From NCBI GenBank assembly GCA_964035545.1, contig OZ037768.1, positions 4,517,241 through 4,581,240 of the forward strand: 64,000 bases of DNA, given 5' to 3'. Position numbers and translations under genes: made by a program. The number at the start of each line of letters is the position of its first letter. The stretch's first letter is position 1. The notes under the pieces were generated by a model that worked only from the letters and a program-made list of their open reading frames with translations, searched no databases and was not told the origin of the DNA. Origin of the DNA: Bugula neritina (lineage: Eukaryota; Bryozoa; Gymnolaemata; Cheilostomatida; Bugulidae). This document shows positions 25,886 to 40,600 of the stretch, piece by piece.

Positions 25886-28800
25886 ATGAGAGCAACTATG
25901 CTAGCTTTAGCTCTCTTTGTGCTGTGCTGTCTCTACACTCCAGCTCTCTCAATAGCGAAGTAAGTTTCTCTGCTAGTTTTTGCTTGTAATAATGATAAAT
26001 TAGTCAAGCAAATTATAAACATTAAACTAAAAGTGGTAGTATTTTTTAGATTAGCTTTTAAAATTAACATTCTATGCTAACTCATATGATAAATATTTAG
26101 TTATTGAAAAACACTTCTATAAGTGTAACTCGATTTAAATGCTTTTATATTAGCTGTTTCACTGTAGTCACAGTCATGCTTAAAATAAAAGCTATATACT
26201 CTTCACTCTTTTTATAGCTATAATCACAATCAAAACATTAGTAAAACTAAATATAATGATTGTTTAAAACATTGTTTACAATTATGAGAAAAAAACTCAC
26301 GAAAGCTTATAGTCACTATCCCTGTGAGAAACCCCTGATGAAAAGGGTTTTTGTTAAAGCGGCTAAGGACTTATTTAAATGAAGCACGGGAGCATATATG
26401 ATTGGATTCTCTTCCTAACATCACCAATGGCCTTTGTTGGGGTTTGAACCCATGACTTCATGTTAACTGGGCAAAAGCTTTAACCCCTAGACCACAGCTG
26501 CTCCATAATCATGAGAAAGATCTGTAGATTATTTAAATGCAATGTTAATTGAAGATCTAACCTTCTTTGCTTAATATTTGATGTGCAAAATATTTTTTGC
26601 TCTATAATGGTTCAATATTTGAACTTTTTATTTGTAAAGTTTTCTATAGGGAACATTGAAATCTTAAACTACAATTGTGTAATTCTCAACAAATTGTAAT
26701 TTATGTTTATTAATGCTAATATTTGTAGAAACCCGGGCTATCTCATTACGGTGCCTAACAGATGGATTGACAATAGACCAGAAACTGTGTGCATCAACCT
26801 CTACAACGCAACAGAACCCATCTTAGTAAACATCACAGTATCACCAAAGTCGTCATATACATATCGACAGTACCATCATGCACCAGCAGCTAATCAGGAA
26901 ATACTTGTCCACCAGTCTGTCATCATAACCAGTCATGGTAGGGGCACCTAAACAATTAACTACATGTTTGAAACAAAATGCTGCTGCTGCCGCCGCCGCT
27001 GCTTCGTAGAAATATCAGAACATTTTGTACAACACATGCATGTTGATGCTTATCAATAATAGACTTATTACACCTGCCTGATGTTTGTAGAGCAAGTTAA
27101 ATGCCTTTCACTGACAGTACCTGAATTTCCACGCCGTAAATACCCAAGACAACTCCGAATAGATGCTGTGGGTGTGAGTTTATCTGGAAATAGTACAGAG
27201 TTACACTTTCATGACTCTACTATGGTGGAGTACTTCAGGAAGCATTCTTATGGTTCCATCGAGTACCTTTCATTTGTGCAGACAGACAAATCAGTCTATT
27301 CACCAGGGGACCTAGGTATTTACCTTTTGCAACAGTTTGAAAATGTTTTTATTTTTATAGAACAAATAAACTGCCAAATATGGCTGGTCAAAAGGTATCA
27401 AATTCGTAAAAATTAAACTAAGCAAAACATAAAATAAAGCTTTAAAAACTTTTTTCAAATAAATTAAAGCAATTTATTAATCTTTATAAATATACGAAAC
27501 TTTTTCTATTATATTGTCTTTATTATTGATCAGAGCCTGCCATAAAAATTCTTTTGTCTTTGAATACTCAGGCTATATTAGCTCACTTTCTAGACTCTTA
27601 CTGCCTTTGGATTTTAAATGTATGTCTGGTTTCTGCACTTTTAGTGAGAATAAGAATCTTGACTATTGATACACTGCTAAAGCCTTCTATGGATATGGTA
27701 AGATTCACACATAACCTAAATGTCTATCTTCTGTTTACTTGTATATATATTTCTCTCTGTACGAGCAACAAAATCTTTCACCTTAAGTTGGGTAAACTGA
27801 GATTTTTTAAATTAGAAAAGCCTTTCCAAATATTATTACTTTTTTTATCATCAATATGATAATTAATGGCAATAAAGCCTTGTAGTTCATAAGTTAAGTA
27901 ATGATACTTAACTTACAGTCTCTGTTTTAGCAGAGTTCGTCTCATTTACTCGTATAATGGTAAAGCAAATGGCAAATGATAAATATGCATTACTTACAGA
28001 TAGAGAGTGTAACGATTAAAACTCCAAGCAGAGTGGTAGTTGAACGTTGGGCAAACCTCACTCTTACAAAAGGTATGATTCATGTGAGATGTTATGAAAA
28101 TGAAAATAATTTATTATATCAAATGTTATATAGCAATATAATATAGAGGCTAGTGTATTGAATGATTGTCTTTAATTAATTTTCTAGTTACAAATACTTA
28201 ATAAACTATGTTATATATTATATCATGTCTTACTTATTTATTTATTTATTTTGGTTCATTATACCAATTCTTGTCTGCGTACAATGTCAAGAGTGCTCAA
28301 AAATAACAATACTAAACAATAGGTGTACAATAAATTATTTCTTGAGATGTGTTATGTATTATGTAGAGCAGCAGTTATATAAAAGTTGGCATTTAGTTAT
28401 GCAGATATATCGTGTCGGAGCTCTATCATTAGCATAAATTTTCATAAAACTTTATAAAATGGTCAGGTCCATTATAAACTAAAAGTACAAATTATGTTAA
28501 TTTGAGTCAATCTGTCTCCTTAGACTTAACAATACTTACCCAAATAAGTTTTATAACTGCACAGCTTTGTAATATTATGTCATCATGTTTATAAAATAAT
28601 ATGTGGCAATTTTATTTATTTTGTTTATTAGGCCTTCTGCAACTTGAGTTTCAATTGAACAAAGAACCTGAATTGGGAAAATATAGAATCTCTATGGTTA
28701 GAAGTTCTACTATGGTAGACGAATATTTTGAAGTAAAAGAATATGGTACGTATTTCATATTTGAAGTCTATTGCTTATAATGAAAGAGTAGACCCTGAAT

Positions 28801-31576
28801 AATTAATTTTAGAAGGAACTAAAATGTAATATGTAGGCATCTCAACTCTAATACAGTGAAAATAACCTGGTGTTAGTAAAAACTGATTCACAAAATCATG
28901 ATTATTTTCAAATACTTAATTTCGTTATATCAAGCATCAAACGCACACATCTTAAGCTCTGATTCACAATATATGTGTGGGTCTGGAGCATTTTATAGCG
29001 AAATACCTTGATCAACCACCAAATAAATGCATGTAGAATGTGTGACTTTTGTTCAAAATTGAATAAATTTATTTGAATACAAAATTTCTAACTTTTATTT
29101 AAATAAAAACTTCATTTATCTGTCTAGGGCTTGTGTTTAGAAACTGTTGCCATGCAAGCCCCGCCTATTTCCTCAAGAGTTTCCTCATTTGGTGCCCGTA
29201 TATTCATGTTTCCTCTTCTTTGTAGTTCTACCTAAGTATGAGGTAACATTGACCACACCTTCTAAGTATCTTACTCTCCAGACCGAGGCAGTGACAGCCA
29301 AGTTGTGTGCCAGGTATTAACTTACTAATCATGTATTACATACGTAGTCCTATGGTCACGTGATTGGATTATAATTGTTACAAGCACTCTTTAACCACAT
29401 CAATAAAGCTCTCAATAGACTAAATATGCTTTAAGGCAGACCTTAAACTTAAACTGGAGTCAAAAAAGCTTATTTCATATTTTCAGATACATTTAATAGT
29501 CTTGCACTGAAGGAAGGTAAACAATGTCTACTTCAGTTGTGTACAATTAATATGATTTACTGCATTACTCAATACAATCTCATCAGATTTGCCAATCATG
29601 TTAAATCAAAATCTGCACTGTTTTAATCCATGGCAATGCTTGTTAAAGTGTCCCATTAAACAGCTGAGCCTTGAAAAAATACTCGTAGTTTTTGCTAAAC
29701 AACCACCCCATATTACCATTTTCAATATAAAGTTGTCGTTATATGGGTGCACTAATGGAGAAATTTCAAAAACTCAAGTTTTTAATTAATGCTGGATTAT
29801 TAGGTTATAGTGCGTTTCTAAAAATAAACATACTAAAGTAAAACACACACTGCGTGAGCAAAATTTTGCTGTAGTTTTATTTTTTATGTGATCTTTTGTT
29901 GAATAATTGATCAATTTTACTATTGTAAATAATACCTATTGCATGCATGACTGATTACTTACTGTACGGAAGTATTTCCTTATTTTGTAACACAACTTGG
30001 CACATGTTTTTATTTTAGGTATTTGGCTAATTTTTATATCAAAGCTTTATTATTTCATAAAGTTTTAAATTAATGCAAGGACCGCCATATAATATTTTAA
30101 AAAGGCAGTTTCATTCCTCAGCATGATGCTTACATGATGAAGTGTTTGTCTCAACTGTAATAGGTACTTAAATACTGCAGTACATTAACTTCCACTGCTA
30201 AGTAGTACCTAATCATTAGTATATGAATCAACTGTTGAAGATTTATTAACCACAAAAGCTAATAAAGAAATAACACTGAGCTCTTTCCATACACTGCCAG
30301 ATACTACCAGAATTATCTATTTCTTCTTATTAGGTGAAATCATGTTCAACCATAAAACTTTTAGATAATATTAAAACTATATGCTTTATATTAGCAATAC
30401 TAGCACATCAAAGTCCTTATGATATGCAATTTAAACTAGCGCAGGAAAAGGTTCGAAAGTCAATGCCGTTTTTCACTACCTTAGAATATAATTTAATGCT
30501 TTAATGCTAAGTTCAAGGATATTTTCATAAATTTCGTACTATAATTGGAAAAATTAATGGCAACAAATAACGTTAATGAAATACAGCTATATGACGGCCA
30601 TTTTCACATAGCGGCCAAGATAAATTATTAAAATAAAGACACAATTCACTGAGATGAAAGTATCAAACATATGTAGTTTTCGAACATTTAAACGTAAAAC
30701 TATTTTATTAATGAGTATTTTTCACATTAGACTAACTTTAGTTTTATTGATATATTTTGTAAAACAGGTACACATATGGTCAGCCAGTACGGGGCATTGC
30801 AGAGGCAACTGTTTGTCTAATGAAACCAGACTACTACCATCGGGGATATTACTATTATGATTCAACTCCCAAAGTGATAAAGTGCGTGCTTCTAGAAAAT
30901 CAGGTAAAAATCTTATTTGTATTTAATGTAGTCAGTGCAAGATCAAAGAAATTACTTATAAAATGTGTCTGTGCTGGGTTTAAGTTTTAATGAGAAGTCT
31001 TTACTTAATTTTCATGCAGCTTTTATTATCTTAAAAATATGTTAAAAAACAAGTTTGATGTTTCCTTTTCTTTGCTAATACAAAAGTTGGATTATTTTAC
31101 CATTGCATTAAATTATATGTTTCTAATTGCTTTTAAAATTTTTATTTTGCAGTTTTTATATTTGTACTGCCTGAAAGTTAGTTTATTTACCCAAATATGC
31201 TGATAATATTGCAATAAGCAAACAGATGCTGCCATGTCATCAGAAATCTGTCATGTTACATATAAACTAGGTTACAGTCTGAGGTTCACTTTGAACCAAT
31301 GAGATGATATGTTTTATAGCTGAATGATGGCTGCTACCAGATTAATGTGAGTCGTACTGATGTAGGATACCACCAGCACTACTATAGGCATAATTACTAC
31401 AGTCTCTCAGTACGTATTACGGGGCGTGTCAAAGAACAGGGGACAGGTGAGTGTTACTCTAAGTCTAGTTTAGAATGTTTAATGATTTCACTGTTTGTTC
31501 TTAATTATCATGTATAACATAACAGTTTATCAGTGAGTTTGAATTTATGATATATCCAATGATATAGGAGCCAAAG

Positions 31577-31616
<40 letters not shown>

Positions 31617-34600
31617 TATATATATATATATATAATTGTGTCATTCTTTGTGTAGGCGTATACATTGAGGCATCCAAAACCACTCTCTCCTTTAGGAGGG
31701 AAAATATTAAACTGCAATTACATGGGGCAGACAAATTCAAACTTGGTATACCCTATTACGCCAAGGTATGCATCAACTCTCAGCTACATCTAATATAATA
31801 TTTAATTGTTTTATAGTCTCTGGTTGTGAAATATTTCATTTTTATACTTAAGTGTAACCTTGAGTTGGAGCTTGAAAATCTATTTAGCAAGAAAATCTTT
31901 TAAATTTTTCAACGCTTTTTATAGTTTAAAACAGTTTCTAAAACTGTTGAAAGTTGGAGATTAATTGTAAAGCAAAAAACACACTTTAAATTTCATGCAC
32001 ATATAAGTGAATTGATTTTTGGCAAATTTATTTCATGATCATAAACAATATTTTATCTGAATAAACAGCTGACTGCTAAAAGATTAGATGGCAGTCCAGT
32101 AGAAAATGTGTTAGTTGACATCACCATCAACAATCTTCTGGGTAAAACCTTTACAACCAACAAGGATGGAGAAATCAATTTCAGTGTCACACCTCAGCTG
32201 AATGGAAACTCTGGAAACTTCAGACTGGAGGTAATACAATATTAAATGCATGTTTGCAGTCTGTTTTAATATTCTAGTTTGACTGCTTGAGAAGACTCTT
32301 CCAAGATTTTATTTGCCAGGTCTGGCAGATTATAAAGTTTCAGTGTTGAGAATATTTGGACAGCATCAAAACTACAATAGAGCTTTCATTAAATTCCTAA
32401 ATATTACAGAAACTTATGCAAGTTTATAGTTGCTACCCCTGTGAGAGCCCCTGATGGAGAGGGCTTTTTAGATTAAACTAGGGACTTGTTCATACGTGGC
32501 AATTATGACTGTATGCTCTTTCTAACGTCACCAATGGCCTTTACTGGGAATCGAACCTATGACTTTGTGTTTACGAAGCCAGCACTCTAACCTCTAGATC
32601 ATGGCTGCTCTCTTAAATATTACTGAAAGAACAAAAGTTAAATTTCAGGCTTCAGGGAGCACTAGAAGTAGAATCAGCAGCTCATTTGACACCCCAATAT
32701 CTGGAACATCTCTTTCGCCACAACAAAGATATTCGCCGTCTGGCTCCTTCATACAGATACAGCCTCTCGACAGAGCCCTGACTTGTGGCTCCGTGGTCAC
32801 CTTCCACATTCAGTATGCCTCAAATATTACTTTAGCAACTCTGCTACATTACCAGGTATGTATACACGCAGACTGCAGCTTGTGCTATTTGCGTGCAGTC
32901 CATTGGCCCAATGCTTTACTGTGTTGATTCAAATAAAACTTAGTTCGAGCTCTTGAACTTTTACCTCTCACTCTAAGTGAAAGTTTTGAATATAAATATG
33001 AATAAACTAAAGAGCCAAAGTTCTTCAAACAAATAAGTGAAGACTGTACAATATTTGATGATTGAATTTATTGATATAACATAATGTAACTGTACATATT
33101 TTGTATTTTATAGGTTGTTGGGCTGACAGACATTGTGCAAAGTGGCTCCGTACCAATCACTTTGAGCAATTCTTCAGAACACACCCGGAATGTTGACAAT
33201 GGTTGGACCTGCTATTACCGCTGCCTGGTTACCAATAGAGAAGAAATTAGTGAGTCAAACGATTGAGCACATTAATTTTAAAATAAGTTTTTACTTTTGT
33301 GGGAACAACTCCCAATATTACAGCTTTGTAAACTTCAATATGAGTGTTTTATAAGGGCTTCCACTCTCATCCTATCATTATAATATTTCTATTACAATTT
33401 CCAAATTAAAGGAAAAACTTTATGCAGCCAATAAAAATAAGCAACAAGTCAACATGTGAATATGCTATTTTTCCTGATATAATAAAATAAATGAAATCTA
33501 TCCCATATGTATGTAATTAATTAAAAGAAAATATTTCTTTACCTAATTACTCAATTTAGAAACTCTTCACACTAATATATTTACCACCTAGTAATTTAAC
33601 CAATTTGCTAAAAGTGAAATTAAGTATAAGAATAGTTTTCATATTATACTTATAAATAGTGCCTTTCAGTTTTATAAATATTCTTTTCCCCTAAACATTC
33701 ACCAGAGAAATTATAAAGAAACAGCGTAATGCCCTACTAACACCTGAGTGACCTATTAATGCAGATAGTACACTGGGAGTAAATCACACAACAATCCAAA
33801 GTCCTTTAGAGATGAACACTCAACAAGTGTTGGAGTTGAATGTAACAGTAACGCCAGAGATGTCTAGCAAAGCAAAGCTTGTTGTTTACTATATCAGACC
33901 AGATGGAGAGGTTGTTGCAGATGAAACAGACTTCCAAGTAGAACCTTGCACAAACAACGAGGTAACACACATTAATTCGTTGAGGTGACTTAAAAACTTT
34001 TGTTTACAATTATTGAATCAATTGAAAAGATCACATTAAAACATTTTATGGAAAATTGCCACCTCAACTGCTGGATATTATGTACTCATTATATGCCCGT
34101 GAATTGCTTAAAATCTATAAATAGTTTTGAAATTAAAATATTTTGCAGAGCATGGTAAAATACATTCTTTATTTTGCAGTTTTTCAATGCTGTGTAAGAA
34201 CAATTTTTCAATCAGCTGTGCCCAAAATATTACTATGTGAACTCTAATGCCATAATACTAATTTAGAATATAAAAATTTAAACACATTTATAGCCATTTT
34301 TATAAAGCCAAAAGAATATGCCAGAAAATCTATAATGCTACATGATAATACTCGATGCAAATGGTTTTATAAAGAATAAGTTGAGGTTTAGTAAGGCTTG
34401 TAGCATGTGTTTACTATATTTTCAGTTTCAGCTATTAGAAAATGATAAAATATTGTTATTTGTTTAAAGGCTGAGATGAGATTCAGTAAGGCTGAGGCTA
34501 GACCCGGAGAGCCAATAGACATCAAGTTTACAGCAAGTCCAGACTCTTTGTGTAGTTATGGTATAGTAGACAAGAGTGTGTTCTTAGAGGGTGGAAACAA

Positions 34601-37600
34601 CCAGCTTAGTCTGTCTACAGCCCTTAAACGTGTGCGAAATATTGGTTTATCAGAGTGGACAGGGTTAGTCATAAAATTATTATGATTGAGAAAACTGTTA
34701 GCTATGACTAGAATATAGAAAATTCTTGAATAAAAAATATTTTCATTTGTTATAAAACGCTAAAAAATGGAGTTGATACAAAAACTGGTTAAACTTATGC
34801 TAAAATCTATAAAGCAAGAATCTAAACTTTGTTTCATTAACTTAAAATTATATAACTTCATGCAGTTAAAATATTTATATACCACATAAATGCATGCCTC
34901 TTTTTAGGAATCCAATACAATCTACTGGAGAATTTTATTGTGGGCTCACTCCAACCAATGGTACGAGTTTAATTACATTTTCTTAAGTAACCTGAATGTG
35001 TACCTTTTAGCTTATTATTATTCTAAGCATATGTATATTATGTATATCTGAGCATTTTACGTATACTTGTAAGAAAACCTACTAAGATGTAAAACTGCCT
35101 TCATCTTGTAGATACTCACTACTTTAGTTGGGAGGTTAAAGAGGCACAGGATGCTGTAACTGAGTTTCACGAAGCAGGTCTTGTCACTATGAGTAACATC
35201 AGAGTGAAGACGAGACCGTGTGTTCTGTACGCCTCCCGGAGATGTTAGTATACTCTTTCTGTAATGCTATGCTTTAGCTCCCGTATTCATAGTTGGGTGT
35301 ACACTGTTAGCTTGTAAAAACCTGCTGTTATACATTAGTGTATTTTAACAACATGATTTGGAAATGTTTTAATTGTTTTCTAAAATTAATGATGTACACG
35401 TGTCTTTCAGCCTGTGGCGGTACACCTAGCAGATACTCTAGCCGAGGGCTGCAATGTAAAGTGCCAACACCTAGTAGCAGGAATTCGGGTAGCATACCAG
35501 GTTCACCAGGTAGAGATGGTTCACCAGGTGAGCGTGGTGAACCAGGTCAGCGTGGTGAACCAGGTGCACCTGGCCAAGATGGTGCACCTGGTGCTCGAGG
35601 TTTTGATGGGCAAGATGGTGCCCCAGGTGCCCCAGGCAGAGATGGTGCAGCTGGACAGCCAGGCCAGCAAGGTGCGTCAGGTCAGCGAAGCCGAGCAGGT
35701 CAGCGTGGCCAAGATGGTGCACCAGGCTCACCTGGCCGAGATGGTGCACCTGGCCAGGCTGGTGCTCCAGGTTCTCCTGGATCAGCTCAGGAAACAAACA
35801 CACTGAGGACATACTTCCCGGACACCTGGTTGTGGGACCTCATTGACATTCAGTGAGTCCTTCAACTTATTTTATATTCTATTCACCGTAATAGACTTTC
35901 TGTCTTTTAACAAATACAAATACAAGATTTTAATTTCATGAAATACATATAAGAAAAGGCTCCCTTTATAGAAAATACTGTTTTAGACCTTCTGGTGAAG
36001 CTACGGTACCATCCACTGTGCCAGGTACCATTACTGAGTGGGTTGGTAATGCTGTCTGTATGAGTGATGCTGACGGAATAGGAATATCTCCACCAGCTTC
36101 CTTGATAGCCTTCCAGCCTTTCTTTGTATCAATGAACTTACCGTATTCAGTTATTAGAGATGAACAAGTACCAGTAGCTGTGACTGTCTCCAACTACCTC
36201 TCCAAGTGTATGGCTGTAAGTTAACAGCACATCTCAGGTTTTCACTTCACTGTTATGGTAGCAGGTTGAAATAACCATATCAAATTGATTTCAAATATAA
36301 TAGCTGCAAATATATTTAATTATAACACCAATTATATGGCCATTAACTCACAAAAGCTTGGGTAAAGTATACATGTTTTGATGTAAGCAAAAAAAGACTG
36401 TCATGTCCTTACACATGCCTATAGAGAAAATAGGCAAATACATTTTGGTTTAAAAACTAAAATAGTTCTATTTTTGTAATATAATTATATAAGTTAATTG
36501 ATAACATACTTTGCAGGTGTCATTGAGTATAAACCCATCTTCAGAGTATGAAGTCAAAGGCAAACCTACAGGGTTCACCTGTGTATGTGGTCAAGATACT
36601 GCTACTAAGACTTTTACTATCATCATGAGAGAAATTGGTGACGTCAACGTTTCCATTACTGTAAGTTAGATTATTTGTTTACTCTTATAGCAATAATATA
36701 AATATTATAAATTTATTTATGCAGTAAATAATGATGTTGTATGCTGTACAGTGTACATAATGTAGAATATATAATATATTATATTATCAATTGTAATACT
36801 GTTATATACTATGAATGCTGTGTATATGTGCGTGTGTGTGCGTGTGTACGTGTGTGTGCGTGTGTGTGTGTGTGTATAATGATCATAATAATTAACTCAC
36901 AACTGTATAATTATAATGTGTATGCAATTTCTATAAAATATTTACCTGCTGTATCTTAGGCTGAGGTTGTAAACAATCCCTCGATATGTTCCGGAGCTGA
37001 AATGTCTTCTCGTATCGGGATGAGTGACACTGTAATCAGACCTCTGATTGTTGAACCTGAAGGAGCTCCCAGAGACTATACAATCAGTGACTTTGTCTGT
37101 ATGACTAGACCAGATACAGGTAAGTTGTCTGTATGACTAGACCAGATACAGGTAAGTTGTCTGCATGACTAGACCAGATACAGGTAAGTTGTCCGTATGA
37201 CTAGACTAGATACAGGTAAGTTGTCTGTATAACTAGACCAGATACAGGTAAGTTGTCTGCATGACTAGACCAGATACAGGTAAGTTGTCTGCATGACTAG
37301 ACCAGATACAGGTAAGTTGTCCGTATGACTAGACCAGATACAGGTAAGTTGTCTGTATAACTAGACCAGATACAGGTAAGTTGTCTGCATGACTAGACCA
37401 GATACAGGTAAGTTGTCTGTATGACTAGACCAGATACAGGTAAGTTGTCAGCTTAGAGGATGACAATGTTGAAATTTTATAGCCACGTCATTTTTGCTAG
37501 TCATTCCAATGTATGCTATATTTTTGTTGTAACTTAAACTCATGCTTTGTTTTAGTGTTTCTAATAAAATATCGAATTAATTGTACTGAATCACCAAAAA

Positions 37601-40600
37601 TTAATGATGACTTTTAAAGCACTGTTACTGGCGTTTGTATACTGAATCAAAGCTGTTTTAAATTTGACTAATTTTAAACTTAATTGAGAATCGTCATTTA
37701 AAAATAGATCTTTTTCAAGTAACCATATAGAATAATAAAATATAACTCATCTGCCATAAAATTAAGAAGTTGTGTTCCCAGATAAACTAGATTTTCTTTG
37801 CTTCCAGGTACTAATGCAGTGTACTCCACATATTCAAGCAATTACGAACTTCTTTTACCTGAGTCATTCGACATGGTTGATGGTTCTGAGCGAGCATTTG
37901 TCAAAGTGGTTGGGGACGTCATGGGACCAGCCCTCGCCAATTTCCAACACTTATTGAGAATGCCATATGGCTGTGCTGAGCAGACTATGGTCTCGTTTGC
38001 TCCCAACATATTTGTACTCAAGTACCTTGAAGCTATCAATAAAGACAATGGGGAAGTGAGAGCAAAGGCTATCAGATACATGAAATCAGGTACCTAGCTT
38101 GTCTACTAACTCATTTTCATGCAATAAAGTGTGTTTTCTGAAAAAAATTCTCTGATCCTATCAAAAAGAACAATTCAATATGTTATAAGTGACTACTAAA
38201 ACAAGTAGTTTTGTATACATATTGCATACTTTATTGTCAAAACTGGTAAAAATGTATCATAATAAAGTAGTTTTACCATATTTCTTTATTATGCCTTCAA
38301 ATAATTTATCTTTTGAACAATTTCAATTTGCTTGTTTTACCCTTGTGACTGAAAACCATTTCTAATGACAAGGTCAAGCTTCTATTATTCTATAAAAGTT
38401 AAAATTTTACTGTATTAATTGGTTGTACTTTCAGTAAAAAATGATTTTATTGACCTAATGAAAAATGACTGCAGCAAACTTCAAATTTTCTAATAAGTTG
38501 TAGTTTGCATCATACATAGCGTTACAATTAGGCTTGGTGCAGTTTTTCCTCAACAAACTGCAAGTTTCTTATTTTTAACAGCTTATTAATAAGATTGATG
38601 ACTTATCATTCCAGGGTACCAGAAAGTGCTGACGCATGCACACAGAGACCAGTCCTACAGCTCTTTTGGCACTTACCGGCCAAATTCACCAGGCAGCATG
38701 TGGCTGACGGCGTTTATAGTCAAATGTTTTGGATTGGCGCAGCCCTACATCTACATTGATAAATCAATCCTGTCTAAAAGCATAGATTTCTTTGTTAGAC
38801 ACCAGGATAACGATGGCTGTTTCCCTCAGGTTTGTTGCCTTATAAATAACTTCTATTGATCCATGCATAGAGAAAAACTTAATAGTTTATAGTCACTACC
38901 CCTGTGAGAAACCCTGCATGGTGGAAAGGTTTTTTTTGAAACGGGCTAAGGACTTATTGATATGTGGCATAGAAGCAATTACGACTGGATACTCTTTTTA
39001 AAGTCACCAATGGCCTTTGAACCCATGACTACAGGTTTACTACGCCAACGCTCTAACCCCTAGACCGCTGAGGTTTCTTAAAAATAGACCATCATATCTA
39101 TACTATAATATTCCATCACAATAATATAATACAGAGCTGAGCACTGTTATGCGTATTCATGTATATATCAGCCTGTCTTGTTGTAGATTGGTACAGTACA
39201 CAACAAGTATATGCAAGGGGGATTTGGACAGTCTAGGAATAATACTAACAAAGCAGCACTCACAGCATTTGTAGCCATTGCAATGCTAGAGTCAGGAGTA
39301 GAGAGAACAGAGCAGTCACTAGTTAATGCATTCAGATGTATTGATCAACAGACATATGATGATGCCTATACACTATCTATAGTAGCCTACGCTTACTCCA
39401 TATTTGATGATTCCACTGTGGGGGCGGTTATGTCCTATCGCAGACTGATGAGCATGGCTAAAGGTAAGTAAAGTGCCGAGTTTCTGTTGTAGGTTTCATG
39501 CAACTCTTGGATTAGTTTCTGAAATGGATCATTAAATTTCTACTTCGTATTGTCATCAAATTTACAATTTCTTTATATTTGTAATTAAAAAAGGTTTGCA
39601 AATTACATATAAAATTGGGGGTTTTTCAGAAAAAAAACATTTCATATGAGCAGAAAGCTTAAAACTTATTAAATTTACTCGGCATAAAAATAAGTCTGAT
39701 AAATTTAAAAGATATAGAAAAGTAAAAGTGTCACATGAACACGTTATGTAAGGTTGAATTATACTTTAAAGATGCACCACATTTCCGCTACTTTGTTTCC
39801 GTACACTGCAGAATATGTGTATAAACTTGCAGTACACAAAACATTATGTTGATTCAAATCAGTCAGTTTAAAGTTTTCCAAAGATGCAGAAAATGGCAAT
39901 AAGTCTTTAGACATATTTCACATCAGCCATACACCCTAAAAGATTTTTTAAAAATTTTCGAGGTAAGGAAAAGAAAAATATTTAGTAAATACAATTGTCG
40001 CTCATACTATAGCATTACTTTGTATTACTAAATGAAAAGCTAAATATGCATCAATATGTTATACAGTGAACGGACCACTCACTTATTGGAAAGCCAACGA
40101 GAACGAGCCAGAAGAACCAATAATACACTGGTGGTACTACAGACCCAGATCTGCTGATACTGAGACCACAGCGTATGCTCTGCTTACCAAACTCAACACT
40201 AGACTCTCTGTCCAGCAGAAGATCTCTGAAGGTCTTCCTATAGTCAGATGGCTCTCCACACAGAGAAACCCGTGGGGAGGGTTCGGATCTACCCAAGATA
40301 CGGTCATTGGTTTACAGGCTTTATCTGAATACGCTTCACTCATCTACCACGATGGACTTCAAGCTTCTATCGTAGTATCGGAAACTGCAACAAATAACCA
40401 AGTTGCTACGTTCGAATTGAATGATGTCAACAGTATCGTGGAATATACTGAGAAAATTCCAAGGGTTACAAATCTCACACTGAGCTCTACAGGCAAAGGG
40501 TGTTTTCTTATGCAGGTATTGAAGAGTCCATGTTACTGTATTGTATACATTATATCATATTGCCTTTAGCACCTTTTCATAACAACGTGGAAATGGTGCA

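Noticed and set aside
35414..35812. Long open frames in other frames and on the minus strand across the collagen exon
   Set aside because: They are shadows of the Gly-X-Y repeat; the real frame is fixed by exon phases and the PDTWLWDL end.
37098..37449. Regular 32-bp repeats that look CRISPR-like
   Set aside because: Units are contiguous with no unique spacers, the host is an animal, and the unit is exon end plus splice donor.
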